From contig NZ_JAAXOQ010000005.1 in NCBI RefSeq assembly GCF_012396015.1, positions 123,607 to 187,606 of the forward strand: a stretch of 64,000 bases of DNA, in the 5' to 3' direction. Shown here one piece after another: positions 1 through 9,168 of this stretch. Both the position numbers and the translations under genes were made by a program. Each line of letters begins with the position of its first letter. The first letter of the stretch is position 1. This DNA comes from Tsukamurella spumae. Its GTDB lineage: Bacteria > Actinomycetota > Actinomycetes > Mycobacteriales > Mycobacteriaceae. Below the pieces are notes generated by a model. It made no database searches, was not told where the DNA came from, and saw only the letters and a program-made list of their open reading frames with translations.

Positions 1-1
1 C

Positions 2-487
2 TCGGCGAACGACGTGATGGCGCAGCTGCTGGTGCTCGAGTCCCAGGACCCGGACCGCGACATCACGCTGTACATCAACTCGCCCGGCGGCAGCGTCTAC
101 GACGCGCTCGGCATCTACGACACGATGCAGTACGTCCACTGCGACGTGGCGACGGTCGTGCTCGGCACCGCGGCCTCCGCGGCGGCCATCCTGCTCGCCG
201 GCGGCACGCCGGGTAAGCGCGCCGCGCTGCCCAACTCGACGGTGCTCATCCACCAGCCGCGCAGCGGCGGCGGTGCCCGCGGGCAGGTCTCGGACCTGGA
301 GATCCAGGCGGCCGAGATCGAGCGCGTGCGCAACCGACTCGACGAGATCCTGGCGAACCACACGGGCCAGACCTTCGAGCAGATCCGCAAGGACACCGAC
401 CGCGACAACATCCTCACGGCCGACCAGGCCAAGGAGTACGGCATCGTCGACACGGTGTTCCCGTACCGCAAGGCGTCCGCCAAGTAA
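2..487 (+). CDS. clpP2: ATP-dependent Clp protease proteolytic subunit ClpP2 (5' end outside window)
   Basis: This is the C-terminal three quarters of ClpP, the serine-protease ring that ClpX feeds with unfolded substrates in the cytoplasm. The frame is open from base 2, before any start codon, so the start lies upstream of the window. The visible part carries the substrate-channel motif [17 protein letters not shown], the catalytic Ser in [14 protein letters not shown], the catalytic His in STVLIHQP and the Asp in [19 protein letters not shown]. The wording is that of actinobacterial ClpP2 ([27 protein letters not shown]). clpX follows 185 bases later on the same strand, the usual clpP-clpX order. 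A hairpin lies in the gap, so clpX may be partly uncoupled. Function is certain; ClpP2 rather than ClpP1 is inferred from sequence wording and context. Confidence 0.95.
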   Translation, partial: SANDVMAQLLVLESQDPDRDITLYINSPGGSVYDALGIYDTMQYVHCDVATVVLGTAASAAAILLAGGTPGKRAALPNSTVLIHQPRSGGGARGQVSDLEIQAAEIERVRNRLDEILANHTGQTFEQIRKDTDRDNILTADQAKEYGIVDTVFPYRKASAK

Positions 488-500
488 TTCGAGCGGGTGA

Positions 501-544
501 CCGGGGGCGCGACACGCCGCGTGAGCGGGTTCCGCGACCCCCGG
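501..544 (+). terminator. hairpin between clpP2 and clpX
   Basis: Bases 501-511 (CCGGGGGCGCG) pair with 533-544 (CGCG, a bulged A, CCCCCGG) around a 21-base loop. There is no T-run after it, so it is at best a weak or factor-dependent terminator or an mRNA stabiliser just after the clpP2 stop codon. Confidence 0.4.
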
Positions 545-672
545 CGCCACCTGCAGCAAGCTGTTCATATCGGTCGCCGGGAGTTCGGTTCGCGGGTACC
601 GTCGACATCAGAGATCGGCTGCCCTCGGGACCGCGGGCAGGCCAGTCATCGGCAAGGGAAGTAGGGCACGGC

Positions 673-1947
673 ATGGCACGGATCGGGGACGGCGCAGACC
701 TGTTGAAGTGCTCCTTCTGCGGAAAGAGCCAGAAGCAGGTCAAGAAGCTGATCGCCGGTCCCGGCGTGTACATCTGCGATGAGTGCATCGACCTGTGCAA
801 CGAGATCATCGAGGAGGAGCTCGCGGAGTCCAGCGATGTGAAGCTGGACGAGCTCCCCAAGCCGGTCGAGATCCGCGACTTCCTCGACAACTACGTGATC
901 GGGCAGGACTCGGCGAAGCGGAATCTCGCGGTGGCGGTCTACAACCACTACAAGCGGATCCAGGCGGGCGAGCGCAAGGACGCGCGCGGCGAGAACGTGG
1001 AGCTGGCGAAGTCCAACATCCTCATGCTCGGCCCCACGGGCTGCGGCAAGACCTACCTCGCGCAGACGCTGGCGAAGATGCTCAACGTGCCCTTCGCCAT
1101 CGCCGACGCCACCGCGCTCACCGAGGCGGGCTACGTCGGCGAGGACGTGGAGAACATCCTCCTCAAGCTGATCCAGGCCGCCGACTACGACGTCAAGCGC
1201 GCCGAGACCGGCATCATCTACATCGACGAGGTCGACAAGATCGCCCGCAAGAGCGAGAACCCGTCCATCACGCGCGACGTGTCCGGCGAGGGCGTGCAGC
1301 AGGCGCTGCTGAAGATCCTCGAGGGCACGCAGGCCAGCGTCCCGCCGCAGGGCGGCCGCAAGCACCCGCACCAGGAGTTCATCCAGATCGACACGACGAA
1401 CGTGCTGTTCATCGTCGCCGGAGCCTTCGCCGGGCTGGAGAAGGTCGTGGGCGACCGGATCGGCAAGCGGGGCCTGGGGTTCGGCAACGAGGTGCGCACC
1501 AAGAGCGAGGTCGACACCGTCGACCACTTCGCCGACGTGCTGCCCGAGGACCTGATCAAGTTCGGCCTGATCCCGGAGTTCATCGGCCGGCTTCCCGTCA
1601 TCGCCTCCGTGTCCAACCTGGACAAGGAGTCGCTGGTGTCGATCCTGTCGGAGCCGAAGAACGCCCTGGTCAAGCAGTATCAGCGCCTGTTCGAGATGGA
1701 CGGCGTGGAGCTCGAGTTCGACGAGGACGCCCTCGGTGCCATCGCCGATCAGGCCATCCATCGCGGTACCGGTGCCCGCGGGCTCCGCGCGATCATGGAA
1801 GAGGTCCTCAACCCCGTGATGTTCGACATCCCCTCGCGTGACGATGTCGCGAAGGTCGTGGTCACGGGGGAGACGGTGCGCGACAACGTGCTGCCCACCA
1901 TCGTGCCCCGCAAGCGCTCGCACGAGCGCCGCGAGAAGAGCGCCTGA
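673..1947 (+). CDS. clpX: ATP-dependent Clp protease ATP-binding subunit ClpX
   Basis: ClpX is the AAA+ unfoldase that selects proteins and threads them into ClpP. At 424 residues it has normal family length. The N-terminal zinc-binding domain is visible with C13, C16, C35 and C38 (CSFC and CDEC). The AAA+ module follows: Walker A GPTGCGKT at about 120-127, the pore loop GYVGED near 155, Walker [10 protein letters not shown] near 181-189 and the arginine-rich sensor region [14 protein letters not shown] near 360. The ATG start sits after a purine-rich stretch (gggaag, 15 bases upstream) and is the start used by the family. It lies downstream of clpP2 on the same strand and the two products form one protease. 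Confidence 0.98.
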   Translation: MARIGDGADLLKCSFCGKSQKQVKKLIAGPGVYICDECIDLCNEIIEEELAESSDVKLDELPKPVEIRDFLDNYVIGQDSAKRNLAVAVYNHYKRIQAGERKDARGENVELAKSNILMLGPTGCGKTYLAQTLAKMLNVPFAIADATALTEAGYVGEDVENILLKLIQAADYDVKRAETGIIYIDEVDKIARKSENPSITRDVSGEGVQQALLKILEGTQASVPPQGGRKHPHQEFIQIDTTNVLFIVAGAFAGLEKVVGDRIGKRGLGFGNEVRTKSEVDTVDHFADVLPEDLIKFGLIPEFIGRLPVIASVSNLDKESLVSILSEPKNALVKQYQRLFEMDGVELEFDEDALGAIADQAIHRGTGARGLRAIMEEVLNPVMFDIPSRDDVAKVVVTGETVRDNVLPTIVPRKRSHERREKSA

Positions 1948-2013
1948 TTCCCACGCGCCAGCGGGTATCCTGAGCGATACGGATTAACTGTTTCGTACAT
2001 TAGGAGCTGTGGC

Positions 2014-2457
2014 ATGCCTGGCGAGATCGTCCTTCTCAACGGTCCGAACCTGAATCTGCTGGGACAGCGCGAGCCCGACACGTACGGGCGGGAGACGCTC
2101 GACGACGTGGTCGCGCTGGCTCGTTCGCGGGCGGAGCGATTCGGTCTGAAGGTGCGCGCGGAGCAGTCGAACCACGAAGGCGCTCTGATCGATTGGGTTC
2201 ACGAGGCGCGCCTGGGTGCGGTGGGAGTGGTGATCAACCCCGGCGGTTACACCCACACCTCCGTGGCACTGCGCGATGCGCTGGTGACCCTGGAGGTCCC
2301 GCTCGTCGAGGTCCACATCAGCAACGTCCACGCCCGCGAGGCGTTCCGCAGTCACTCGTACGTCTCGCCGGTCGCCACCGGCGTGATCGCCGGATTGGGT
2401 ATCGAGGGATACGGGCTGGCGGTGGACTTCATCGGTCGCCGGCTGGCCGGCGAATGA
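2014..2457 (+). CDS. aroQ: type II 3-dehydroquinate dehydratase
   Basis: A 147-residue type II dehydroquinase, which interconverts 3-dehydroquinate and 3-dehydroshikimate; the enzyme is a cytoplasmic dodecamer. Hallmarks are [18 protein letters not shown] at the N-terminus (active-site loop with the catalytic Tyr), [16 protein letters not shown] and [18 protein letters not shown] with the catalytic His. The ATG is preceded by GGAG at a good distance. It may serve shikimate biosynthesis, but its neighbours are a TetR gene, a dehydrogenase of the shikimate/quinate type and the pca cluster. The same set occurs in quinate-degrading actinobacteria (qsuCD-like), so a catabolic role is equally plausible. 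Function is certain; pathway assignment is inference. Confidence 0.93.
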   Translation: MPGEIVLLNGPNLNLLGQREPDTYGRETLDDVVALARSRAERFGLKVRAEQSNHEGALIDWVHEARLGAVGVVINPGGYTHTSVALRDALVTLEVPLVEVHISNVHAREAFRSHSYVSPVATGVIAGLGIEGYGLAVDFIGRRLAGE

Positions 2458-2506
2458 GTTCCGCAGCCGGCGTTGGTCTCGGCGGGGCCGGGCCCCGGGG
2501 TGGGGC

Positions 2507-3145
2507 TCAGCGGGCGGTGGCGTAGTCGATCACCACGTCGCCGAGCATGCGGCGCAGATGTTCGCGCCGCCCACCGTCGAGGAGGTCGTAGTCGAAGAGC
2601 GCGTTGAAGGTGTGCCGGTTGGCCACCCGGAACACGCAGTACGAGCTGATCAGGACGTGGAGGTCGAGCGCGCTCACGTCAACGCGGAGTTCGCCGGAGG
2701 TCACGCCGCGTTCGAGGATGCGCTCCAGCGCGTCGAGCGCCGGGCGCTGCGCCTGCGCGATGTCGTCGATCGCCGCCAGGTTCCGCCCGCGCTGCATGTT
2801 CTCGACGCTCACCAGCCGGATGAAGAACGGATGTGCCTCGTGGTGGTCGAAGGTGGCCTCGGCGATCGCGCGCAGCGCGTCGGCGGGTCGCATGTGGTCG
2901 ACGTCGACCCGGGACTCCTCGAGCCGGATCTCGCGGTAGGCGTTCTCCAGCACCGTGCGGTAGAGCGCGTCCTTGTCGCCGAAGTAGTAGTAGATCATCC
3001 GCTTCGTCGTCGCCGTCTGGTCCGCGATCTCGTCGATCCGCGCACCGTCGAGCCCCTTCTCGGCGAACTCGCGGGTGGCCACCTCGAGGATGTCGCGGCG
3101 GGTCCGCTCGGGATCGCGCCCGCGCTTGGGTGTCGTGTTCGCCAT
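2507..3145 (-). CDS. TetR-family transcriptional regulator
   Basis: A 212-residue TetR-type repressor. The N-terminal helix-turn-helix spans about residues 14-60, with the typical end MIYYYFGDKDALYRTVLENAY. The C-terminal ligand domain resembles the TetR_C group that often controls aromatic-acid catabolism. I prefer the ATG at 3145 over the in-frame GTG at 3151, because the GAGGAG ribosome site (bases about 3151-3156) is at the right distance only for the ATG. It is divergent from the damaged shikimate/quinate dehydrogenase gene, and an 18-base palindrome fitting a TetR operator lies between them. It probably represses that gene and itself. The ligand is unknown. Confidence 0.88.
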   Translation of the reverse strand: MANTTPKRGRDPERTRRDILEVATREFAEKGLDGARIDEIADQTATTKRMIYYYFGDKDALYRTVLENAYREIRLEESRVDVDHMRPADALRAIAEATFDHHEAHPFFIRLVSVENMQRGRNLAAIDDIAQAQRPALDALERILERGVTSGELRVDVSALDLHVLISSYCVFRVANRHTFNALFDYDLLDGGRREHLRRMLGDVVIDYATAR

Positions 3146-3212
3146 GGGCACTCCTCGGTGTGGGCGGGTGGCGCGGGGTTCCGTCCCCGGTCCCGCTCAT
3201 GCTACCGTGACC

Positions 3213-3230
3213 TAACGCACTAGATAGTTA
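3213..3230. promoter_or_regulatory. probable TetR operator
   Basis: TAACGCACTAGATAGTTA is an imperfect 18-base palindrome (TAAC...GTTA arms with a CTAG centre), typical in size and shape for TetR-family operators. It lies between the divergent TetR gene and the truncated dehydrogenase. Confidence 0.6.
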
Positions 3231-3240
3231 ATAAGGGAGC

Positions 3241-3879
3241 GTCATTCCGCACCTCGATGAGCTCGACGAGACCGCCGCCACGCTGGGCGCCGTCAACACC
3301 GTCAAGATCACCGACGGCAGGCTGACCGGCCACAACACCGACTGCAGCGGGTTCGCGCGCAACCTCGCCGCGGGCCTGGGCGACGGGCCCGCGGACACCG
3401 TCGTCCAGGTGGGGGCAGGCGGTGCCGGCGCCGCCGTGGCCTACGCGACCCTGCAGCACGGGGCCCGGACCTTCACCGTGGTCGACAGCGACCGCGGTCG
3501 GGCGGAGGCATTGGCGGGACTGCTGCGCGGCCAGTTCGGTGATCGGGACATCCGCACGGGCGAGCCGGCCGGGATCGCGGACGCGCTGGCCGCCGCCGAC
3601 GGCGTGGTGAACGCGACGCCGATGGGGATGGCCCATCACCCGGGGACCGCCTTCGACACCGCCCTGCTCCGTCCGGATCTCTGGGTGGCCGATGTCGTCT
3701 ACCGACCCGCGGAGACCGAGCTGCTGCGCGCCGCCGCGGCGATCGGCGCCCGCACGGTGACCGGCGTCGGCATGACGGTGGGCCAGGCCGTGGACGCCTT
3801 CCGGATCTTCACCGGCCTGCCCGCCGACGCCGACCGGATGGCCGCCACGGTGGCGGCCCTCCTGGCGGCTGAGGCCTGA
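3241..3879 (+). pseudogene. 5'-truncated shikimate/quinate dehydrogenase
   Basis: The frame encodes about 212 residues of a shikimate/quinate 5-dehydrogenase (family length about 275-290). It begins abruptly at VIPHLDELDETAATLGAVNT. It then has GHNTDCSGF with the catalytic Asp, the NADP-binding loop VGAGGAGAA and the C-terminal GMTVGQAVDAFRIFTG. An in-frame stop (3232-3234) precedes it and no ATG, GTG or TTG lies before the homology. About 70 N-terminal residues are gone, including the catalytic Lys of the NVTHPFK motif. The GGGAG just before the junction looks like the original ribosome site, so the deletion seems to begin near the start codon. A GTG at 3409 could start the remaining NADP domain but has no clear ribosome site. 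The locus would have supplied 3-dehydroshikimate/3-dehydroquinate for the adjacent pca pathway. An assembly deletion is the alternative. Confidence 0.8.
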
Positions 3880-3886
3880 CCGCGCC

Positions 3887-5098
3887 CTAGAGCCGCTCGA
3901 AGACGGCCGCCAGGCCCTGGCCGCCGCCGATGCACATGGTCTCGAGGCCGTATCGCGCTCCGCTGCGGCGCATCTCACGCAGCAGCGTCGCGAGGATCCG
4001 GGCGCCCGTCGCGCCGACCGGATGGCCGAGCGAGATCCCCGAGCCGTGCGGATTGAGCCGCGGGTCGGCGGGGTCGAGGTCCCACTCGCGCAGGACGGCG
4101 AGCGTCTGTGCGGCGAACGCCTCGTTCAGCTCGATCACGCCCATGTCGTCGAGCGTGAGCCCGAGGCGGCCGAGGACCTTCGCGGTCGCCGGCACCGGGC
4201 CGATGCCCATCGTGCGCGGGGGCACGCCCGCCACGGCCCAGCCCGCGAACCGGGCGAGCGGGTCGAGGCCGAGCTCGGCGGCCTTCTCGGCGGTGGTCAC
4301 GATGGCGAGGGCGGCACCGTCGTTCTGGCCGCTCGCGTTCCCGGCGGTCACGGTGGACTCCGGATCCTGCTTGATCCGGATCGGCCGCAGGCCGGCCAGC
4401 GACTCGACGGTGGTATCGGCGCGCGGATGCTCGTCGCGGTCGACGAGAACGGGCTCGCCGCGCCGCTGGGGGACCGCCACGGGGACGATCTCCTCGGCGA
4501 AGATCCCCGCGTCGATGGCCGCGATCGCCCGGCGATGGGACTCGGCGGCCAGGCGATCCTGCTCCTCCCGCGACAGTGAGTACTCCGCGCGCAGGTTCTC
4601 CGCGGTCTCGATCATGCCGCCGGGCACGGGGAAGCGGCTGCCGCCGGCCGTGACCCGTGCGCGCGCCAGGCGATCCGCCAACTCGACACCCGCGCCGCGC
4701 ACACCCCACCGGATGTTGGGATGGGTGTAGAACTCCGCCTGACTCATCGACTCGGCGCCGCCCGCGAGCACCAGATCCGCCGCACCCGAGGCGACGGTGA
4801 GGGCACCGTCGATGACGGCCTGCAGGCCCGAACCGCACCGTCGGTCCACCTGACGGCCGGGCACCTCGATACCCAGCCCGGCCTCGAGGGCGGCCACGCG
4901 GCCCAGCGCGGGTGCCTCGCCGCCCGGCGACGCCTGTCCGAGGATGACGTCTCCGATCAACGCCCGGTCGATCCCCGACCGCTCGACGAGAGCGGAGATC
5001 ACCGTGGCCGCCAGCTGCTCCACCGGGACGTCCTTGAAGGCGCCGCCGAAGCGTGCGACGGGGGTGCGGAGGGGTTCACAGATGACGACATCGCGCAT
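3887..5098 (-). CDS. pcaF: beta-ketoadipyl-CoA thiolase
   Basis: A 403-residue thiolase, the last enzyme of the protocatechuate branch: it cleaves 3-oxoadipyl-CoA with CoA into succinyl-CoA and acetyl-CoA. The acyl-accepting Cys is C88 (VDRRCGSGLQA). The other two catalytic residues are H359 (GISLGHPVGATGAR) and C389 (MCIGGGQG). Thiolases are hard to tell apart by sequence; the assignment rests on position as the last gene of pcaH-G-B-L-R-F. It starts at an ATG preceded by GAAAGG, 32 bases after the regulator gene, and converges on the damaged dehydrogenase with a 7-base gap. Confidence 0.9.
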   Translation of the reverse strand: MRDVVICEPLRTPVARFGGAFKDVPVEQLAATVISALVERSGIDRALIGDVILGQASPGGEAPALGRVAALEAGLGIEVPGRQVDRRCGSGLQAVIDGALTVASGAADLVLAGGAESMSQAEFYTHPNIRWGVRGAGVELADRLARARVTAGGSRFPVPGGMIETAENLRAEYSLSREEQDRLAAESHRRAIAAIDAGIFAEEIVPVAVPQRRGEPVLVDRDEHPRADTTVESLAGLRPIRIKQDPESTVTAGNASGQNDGAALAIVTTAEKAAELGLDPLARFAGWAVAGVPPRTMGIGPVPATAKVLGRLGLTLDDMGVIELNEAFAAQTLAVLREWDLDPADPRLNPHGSGISLGHPVGATGARILATLLREMRRSGARYGLETMCIGGGQGLAAVFERL

Positions 5099-5130
5099 GG
5101 TGAGAGGGGGCCTTTCGGGGTTGGGTGAGG

Positions 5131-5967
5131 TCAGCGCCGGACGGCGGCCAAATCGCGCTGGATCGCCTCCGTGGTGCGCAGGAGGGCGGGGAGCAGGGTG
5201 TCCTGGATGTCCGCGTCGGTGTAGCGGAACGCGGGGGTGGAGATGTTCAGCGCCGCGACGACCCGGCCGTCCGCGGAACGCACCGGGGCGGCGAGCGAGC
5301 GCAGGCCGTTCTCCAGCTCCTGATCGACCAGCGCGTACCCGCGGCTGCCGACGGATCGGATCTCGGCGATCAGGGAGGCGGGATCGGTGAGGGTGCGCTC
5401 GGTGAAGGGCTGCGGTGCAGCGGCTTCCAGATTCGCGGCCAGCTCGTCGTCCGGTAGATCGGCCAGCAGGACGCGCCCCATGGAGGTGGCCCACGCGGGC
5501 AGGCGCGTACCGATCGAGATCCCCACCGTCATGATCCGCCGAATCGCGACACGGGCCACGTAGACCACCTCGGTGCCGTCGAGGATCGACACCGAGGAGG
5601 ACTCGTTGACCTCCTCGCTGAGGTCCTGCAGGTGCGGCTCGGCGATCTCCGGCAGCGTCAGGCTGGACAGATAGCTGTAGCCCAGTTCGAGGACGCGAGG
5701 CGTGAGCCAGAACAGCGTTCCGTCGCTGCGCACGTACCCCAGCTCGGCGAGGGTCAGGAGGAAGCGGCGGGCCGTGGCGCGGGTCAGGTCGGTGGCGCGG
5801 GCGACGTCGCTGAGGGTGCGCCGCGGATTCGCCGCGTCGAACGCCCGGATCACCGACAGTCCGCGGGCGAGCGACTGCACGTATTCGGACGACGGTACCG
5901 GTGCTGCGGTATCGGCGCGGGCGTCGCGGGCGGTGCCGGAGCGGAGGCCATCGATGTCGGAGGTCAT
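5131..5967 (-). CDS. pcaR: IclR-family regulator of the pca genes (PcaR-like)
   Basis: A 278-residue IclR-type protein. After a short variable N-terminus comes the winged helix (YVQSLARGLSVIRAFDAANPR to TLAELGYVRSDG, about residues 28-90), then the IclR effector domain with GISIGTRLPAWATSMGRVLLA and the C-terminal RTTEAIQRDL. Relatives named PcaR/PobR respond to protocatechuate-pathway intermediates such as beta-ketoadipate. It is embedded in the pca operon between pcaL (gap of 3 bases) and pcaF. It very likely controls both divergent pca units through the repeats at 9892-9988. The effector is inferred from the family, not seen. Confidence 0.88.
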   Translation of the reverse strand: MTSDIDGLRSGTARDARADTAAPVPSSEYVQSLARGLSVIRAFDAANPRRTLSDVARATDLTRATARRFLLTLAELGYVRSDGTLFWLTPRVLELGYSYLSSLTLPEIAEPHLQDLSEEVNESSSVSILDGTEVVYVARVAIRRIMTVGISIGTRLPAWATSMGRVLLADLPDDELAANLEAAAPQPFTERTLTDPASLIAEIRSVGSRGYALVDQELENGLRSLAAPVRSADGRVVAALNISTPAFRYTDADIQDTLLPALLRTTEAIQRDLAAVRR

Positions 5968-5970
5968 GCC

Positions 5971-7158
5971 CTATGCTCCCGCATCCGCCTCGAGGTCGGC
6001 GAGCGCAGCCCTGCCGAGGGCGAACCCCTGATTGCTGTTGGGGACGCCGGCGTACACGGCGGTGTGCAGGAGCACCTCGGCCACCGTGCCGGGGTCGATG
6101 CCCGCGCGGAACGCCGAGCGCAGGTGCATGTCCAGCTCGTGTTCGTTGCCGACCGCGGTGAGGATCGCGATGGTCAGCAGTCGCCGCTGCTCGTGGCTCA
6201 GGCCGGGCCGGGTCCACACGTCGCCCCATGCGGTGCGCGTGATGAAGTCCTGGAAGGGCGCGGTGAAGGTGGTGATGGCCGCGGTCGAGCGGTCCACGTG
6301 GGCGTCGCCGAGCACGGCGCGCCGGGTCGCATCGCCCGCGGCGGACGCGGCGGCGCGTCCGGCGTCGTACCCCGACGACCGGGCGATGTGGTCGCGGATG
6401 AGCTGGGTGACACGGCCGGCCTGTTCGACGTTGGCCAGGTGCGCTCCCGGGTCGACGGTCACCATGCGCGCGCCGACGATGCCCTCGGCGAGCGTCCGCA
6501 TCGTCTCCGGGCCGGTCGCCGGGTCCTGCGCGCCCGCGATGACCAGCGTGGGTGCCGTGATGCGACCGAGGTCGGTGCGCGAGTCCCACTCGGCCAATGC
6601 CTCGCAGCAACCGGCGTACCCCTCGTCGGAGGTCCCCGCCACCATCGCCCGGCTCCGGGCCACGAGCTCGGGATCCCGTTCGGCGAGTGCGGGGGTGAAC
6701 CAGCGGGACACCACGGCGTCGGCGATGGACTCCGTGCCGTCCGCCCGGACCGCGGCGGCGCGCTCCCACCAGCCCGCGGGCTCGCCGAACCGCGCCGCGG
6801 TGCACAGCAGCGTCAGCGTGAGCACCCGGTCCGGGCGGTGCACCGCGATCCACTGGGCGAGGGCACCGCCCAGGGACAGCCCGACCAGGTGGACGGCGGA
6901 GGCGTCGAGGTCGTCGAGCAGTGCGAGCACGTCGGCCGCGAGCTCGGCCACGGCGTACGGCCCGGGGGCGACGGGGGAGTCGCCGTGACCGCGGTGGTCG
7001 ATCGTCACCACCGTGGCTCCGCCGGAGAGCGCCGCGACCTGCGGCTGCCACATCTGTCGAGTGGATCCGAGCGAGCCCAGGAAGACGACGACCGGAGCGT
7101 CGGCGTGGCCGCTGCGGGCGGGGATCACATCGTGGGCGAGACGGAGCGGGGCGGTCAT
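5971..7158 (-). CDS. pcaL: fused 3-oxoadipate enol-lactonase / 4-carboxymuconolactone decarboxylase
   Basis: A 395-residue two-domain enzyme. Residues 1 to about 255 are an alpha/beta-hydrolase (PcaD: opens 3-oxoadipate enol-lactone), with HRGHGDS and the nucleophile S95 in GLSLGGA. Residues from about 280 are the carboxymuconolactone decarboxylase (PcaC), with FQDFITRTAWGDVWTRPGLS and GNEHELDMHLRSAFRAG. The two are separate genes in many proteobacteria and fused as pcaL in actinobacteria. The two domains catalyse consecutive steps. The ATG overlaps the pcaB stop region by four bases, so translation is probably coupled. Confidence 0.95.
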   Translation of the reverse strand: MTAPLRLAHDVIPARSGHADAPVVVFLGSLGSTRQMWQPQVAALSGGATVVTIDHRGHGDSPVAPGPYAVAELAADVLALLDDLDASAVHLVGLSLGGALAQWIAVHRPDRVLTLTLLCTAARFGEPAGWWERAAAVRADGTESIADAVVSRWFTPALAERDPELVARSRAMVAGTSDEGYAGCCEALAEWDSRTDLGRITAPTLVIAGAQDPATGPETMRTLAEGIVGARMVTVDPGAHLANVEQAGRVTQLIRDHIARSSGYDAGRAAASAAGDATRRAVLGDAHVDRSTAAITTFTAPFQDFITRTAWGDVWTRPGLSHEQRRLLTIAILTAVGNEHELDMHLRSAFRAGIDPGTVAEVLLHTAVYAGVPNSNQGFALGRAALADLEADAGA

Positions 7159-8513
7159 CGGGCTTCTCCTGCAGTGGGTTCGGGGGCGGCGTAGCGGGCC
7201 AGGGCGCGGTCGACCAGGTCGCCCGCGTGGCCGAGGTAGCCGGCCGGATCGAGGAGGGCCCGCACGCGGTCGGCGGGCAGGAACTCGAGGATCGGGGGCG
7301 CGGTGTCCAGCGGGATCCCCGCCGCGCAGGCGGCCGTGACCCGTTCGCGGGCATCCGGTGCCTGCTCGCCCAGTGCGACGGTGACGCGCTCGGCGAGGAG
7401 GGCGCCGCCGGTGACCTCGAGGTTGCGGGCCATGCGATCCGCGTGCACCCGGAGCCCGTCCAGGCTGTCGGCGAGGCGGGCGGCCGCGCCGGCCGTGGTG
7501 CGCATCAGGTCGACCAGCGGCTCCCACTCCGCGTGCCACGCGCCGGCGGCGCGTTGCAGTTCGTGGTCCATCGACGCCTGCACGCCGGCCACGAGGCCCG
7601 GGGCCCGGCGGGCGCCGGCGCGGGCGGTGATCGCGGCGACGGGGTTGCGCTTGTGGGGCATCGCCGAGGAACCGCCGGGCGCATCCTCGGAGACCTCGCC
7701 GAGTTCGGTCCCGGCCAGCAGCACCACATCGGATGCGGCCTTGTCGATCGCTCCCGCAGCGGCGCCGAGCGCCCCGGCGAGGAGGCCGAACGCGCTGCGC
7801 TCGGTGTGCCAGGGCACCGTCGCCCGGGGGAGTTCGAGGCGGTCGGCGAGCGCGTCGGCCACCTCGAGCCCGTGCGGGGCGAGTGCCGCGAGGGTGCCGG
7901 CCGCGCCGCCGAATTGCACGCGCAGGTCCGCGACCTGCGCGGCGACCGCCGCGGCGGTGCGGCGCAGCCCCGTCAGCCAGGTGGCGGCGAGGACCCCGAA
8001 GGTCGTGGGCAGCGCCTGCTGGCCGAGGGTGCGGCCGGCCATCGGGGTATCGCGGTGGGCCGCTGCCAACGCGGCCGCGGCGCGGGCGGCCCGGTCCAGG
8101 TCGGCGAGCAGGACGGCGGCGGCGGCGCGGAGCATCAGGACGAGCGCGGTGTCGAGGATGTCCTGGCTGGTGGCGCCGCGGTGCACGTGGCCGGGTGGAA
8201 CGTCCGGTTGCGTGGCACGCAGCGCCTCCCGCACGACGCCGACCAGCGGGATCACCGGATTGCCGCCCGCGGCGGCCGCGGCACCGAGCGCGCGGGGTGC
8301 GAGCGAGGCCGGCGGCTGCTCCCGGAGCACGTCGATCGTCGAGGCGATCGCCCGCGCCGACGACTCGGGGATCACGCCGATGTCGCCCTCCGCGCGGGCC
8401 AGCGCCGCTTCCACGCGCAGCATCGCGTCGATCCACGCCGCGTCGTCGAGCTTCGCGGCCGCCGCCGTGGCCCCGAAGACGGGGTCGAACAGTTCGCCTC
8501 GATTGCCGGGCAC
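7155..8513 (-). CDS. pcaB: 3-carboxy-cis,cis-muconate cycloisomerase
   Basis: A 452-residue member of the fumarase/aspartase superfamily that cyclises 3-carboxy-cis,cis-muconate to 4-carboxymuconolactone. The superfamily signature GGSSAMPHKRNPVAA is intact and the substrate-contact motif GATSQDILDTA is present. The start is GTG with AGGA upstream. It lies after pcaG and overlaps pcaL by four bases, matching pathway order in the operon. Confidence 0.95.
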   Translation of the reverse strand: MPGNRGELFDPVFGATAAAAKLDDAAWIDAMLRVEAALARAEGDIGVIPESSARAIASTIDVLREQPPASLAPRALGAAAAAGGNPVIPLVGVVREALRATQPDVPPGHVHRGATSQDILDTALVLMLRAAAAVLLADLDRAARAAAALAAAHRDTPMAGRTLGQQALPTTFGVLAATWLTGLRRTAAAVAAQVADLRVQFGGAAGTLAALAPHGLEVADALADRLELPRATVPWHTERSAFGLLAGALGAAAGAIDKAASDVVLLAGTELGEVSEDAPGGSSAMPHKRNPVAAITARAGARRAPGLVAGVQASMDHELQRAAGAWHAEWEPLVDLMRTTAGAAARLADSLDGLRVHADRMARNLEVTGGALLAERVTVALGEQAPDARERVTAACAAGIPLDTAPPILEFLPADRVRALLDPAGYLGHAGDLVDRALARYAAPEPTAGEAR

Positions 8514-8538
8514 TGCGGTCCTCTCGGTCGGTGGCGGG

Positions 8539-9165
8539 TCAGAGGGCGAAGAACGGGGTCTCGCCCGAACCGGTGTCCTGGACGTGGATCTCGAACCGGT
8601 AGCCGGTCGCGGTGCGCTCGGCGATGAGTCGATGCCGATCGGTTTCCGGCACGAGCGTCAGTACCGGGTCGGTCGCCTGCGCCGCAGTGTCCTCCGGGAA
8701 GTAGATCCGCGTCATCAACCGCTCCAGAATGCCGCGTGCGAACAGACCGAGGTTGATGTGGGGTGCCTCGCCGGGCAGGGCTCCGGGCTTCACGGTGCGG
8801 ATGGTCGCCACGCCGTCGTCGTCGGCGAAGACCCGTGCGAGGTGGCGGAAGCCCGGCGGATCCGACGGTGCGTCGCCCCGCGGGTCGCTCGAGCCGAGGC
8901 CGCCGGCCGCATCGGCCTGCCAGGTCTCGAACATGGCGTCGGCGATCGCCTGTCCGGCACCGTCGTAGGCGATGAGCTCGAGGTCGACGGTGCCGGTGGC
9001 ACCGTCGGGCACGGCGTCCCACCCCTTCTCCCAGCCCGCGAGGAGGCCGATGTGGACGTACGGTCCGACGGTCTGCGAGGGCATCAGGCCGACGGGGACC
9101 TCGTCCTGCGCGCGCGAGAACACGGGGTAGCGCGGAGCGTCGGTGTTGCTTCCGGAATCGATCAT
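8539..9165 (-). CDS. pcaG: protocatechuate 3,4-dioxygenase alpha subunit
   Basis: A 208-residue alpha chain of the intradiol ring-cleaving dioxygenase. The beta-sandwich motifs are visible (QTVGPYVHIGL, ETWQADAAGG, VKPGALPGEAPHINLGLFARGILERLMTRIYF across about residues 35-150). The iron ligands sit on the partner chain PcaH. The ATG is preceded by GGAGG that overlaps the end of pcaH, three bases away, so the two subunits are made together. PcaHG converts protocatechuate plus oxygen to 3-carboxy-cis,cis-muconate. Confidence 0.95.
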   Translation of the reverse strand: MIDSGSNTDAPRYPVFSRAQDEVPVGLMPSQTVGPYVHIGLLAGWEKGWDAVPDGATGTVDLELIAYDGAGQAIADAMFETWQADAAGGLGSSDPRGDAPSDPPGFRHLARVFADDDGVATIRTVKPGALPGEAPHINLGLFARGILERLMTRIYFPEDTAAQATDPVLTLVPETDRHRLIAERTATGYRFEIHVQDTGSGETPFFAL

Positions 9166-9168
9166 GGG

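Noticed and set aside
646..1923. Long open frame antisense to clpX
   Set aside because: It is the shadow of clpX in very GC-rich DNA; the sequence is rich in His, Arg and Asp with no family pattern and no ribosome site.
3244..3246. ATT as a start codon for the truncated dehydrogenase
   Set aside because: ATT starts are very rare, and the N-terminal substrate domain would still be missing.
5099..7354. Upstream open extension of the pcaF frame through pcaR, pcaL and pcaB
   Set aside because: Arg/Pro-rich nonsense in the wrong frame of recognised genes; homology of the thiolase begins at 5098.
8986..9006. GACGGTGC followed by GCACCGTC as a local palindromic operator inside pcaG
   Set aside because: It lies within a coding region, and the octamer occurs all over the window, so the palindrome is better explained by two copies of the frequent octamer.
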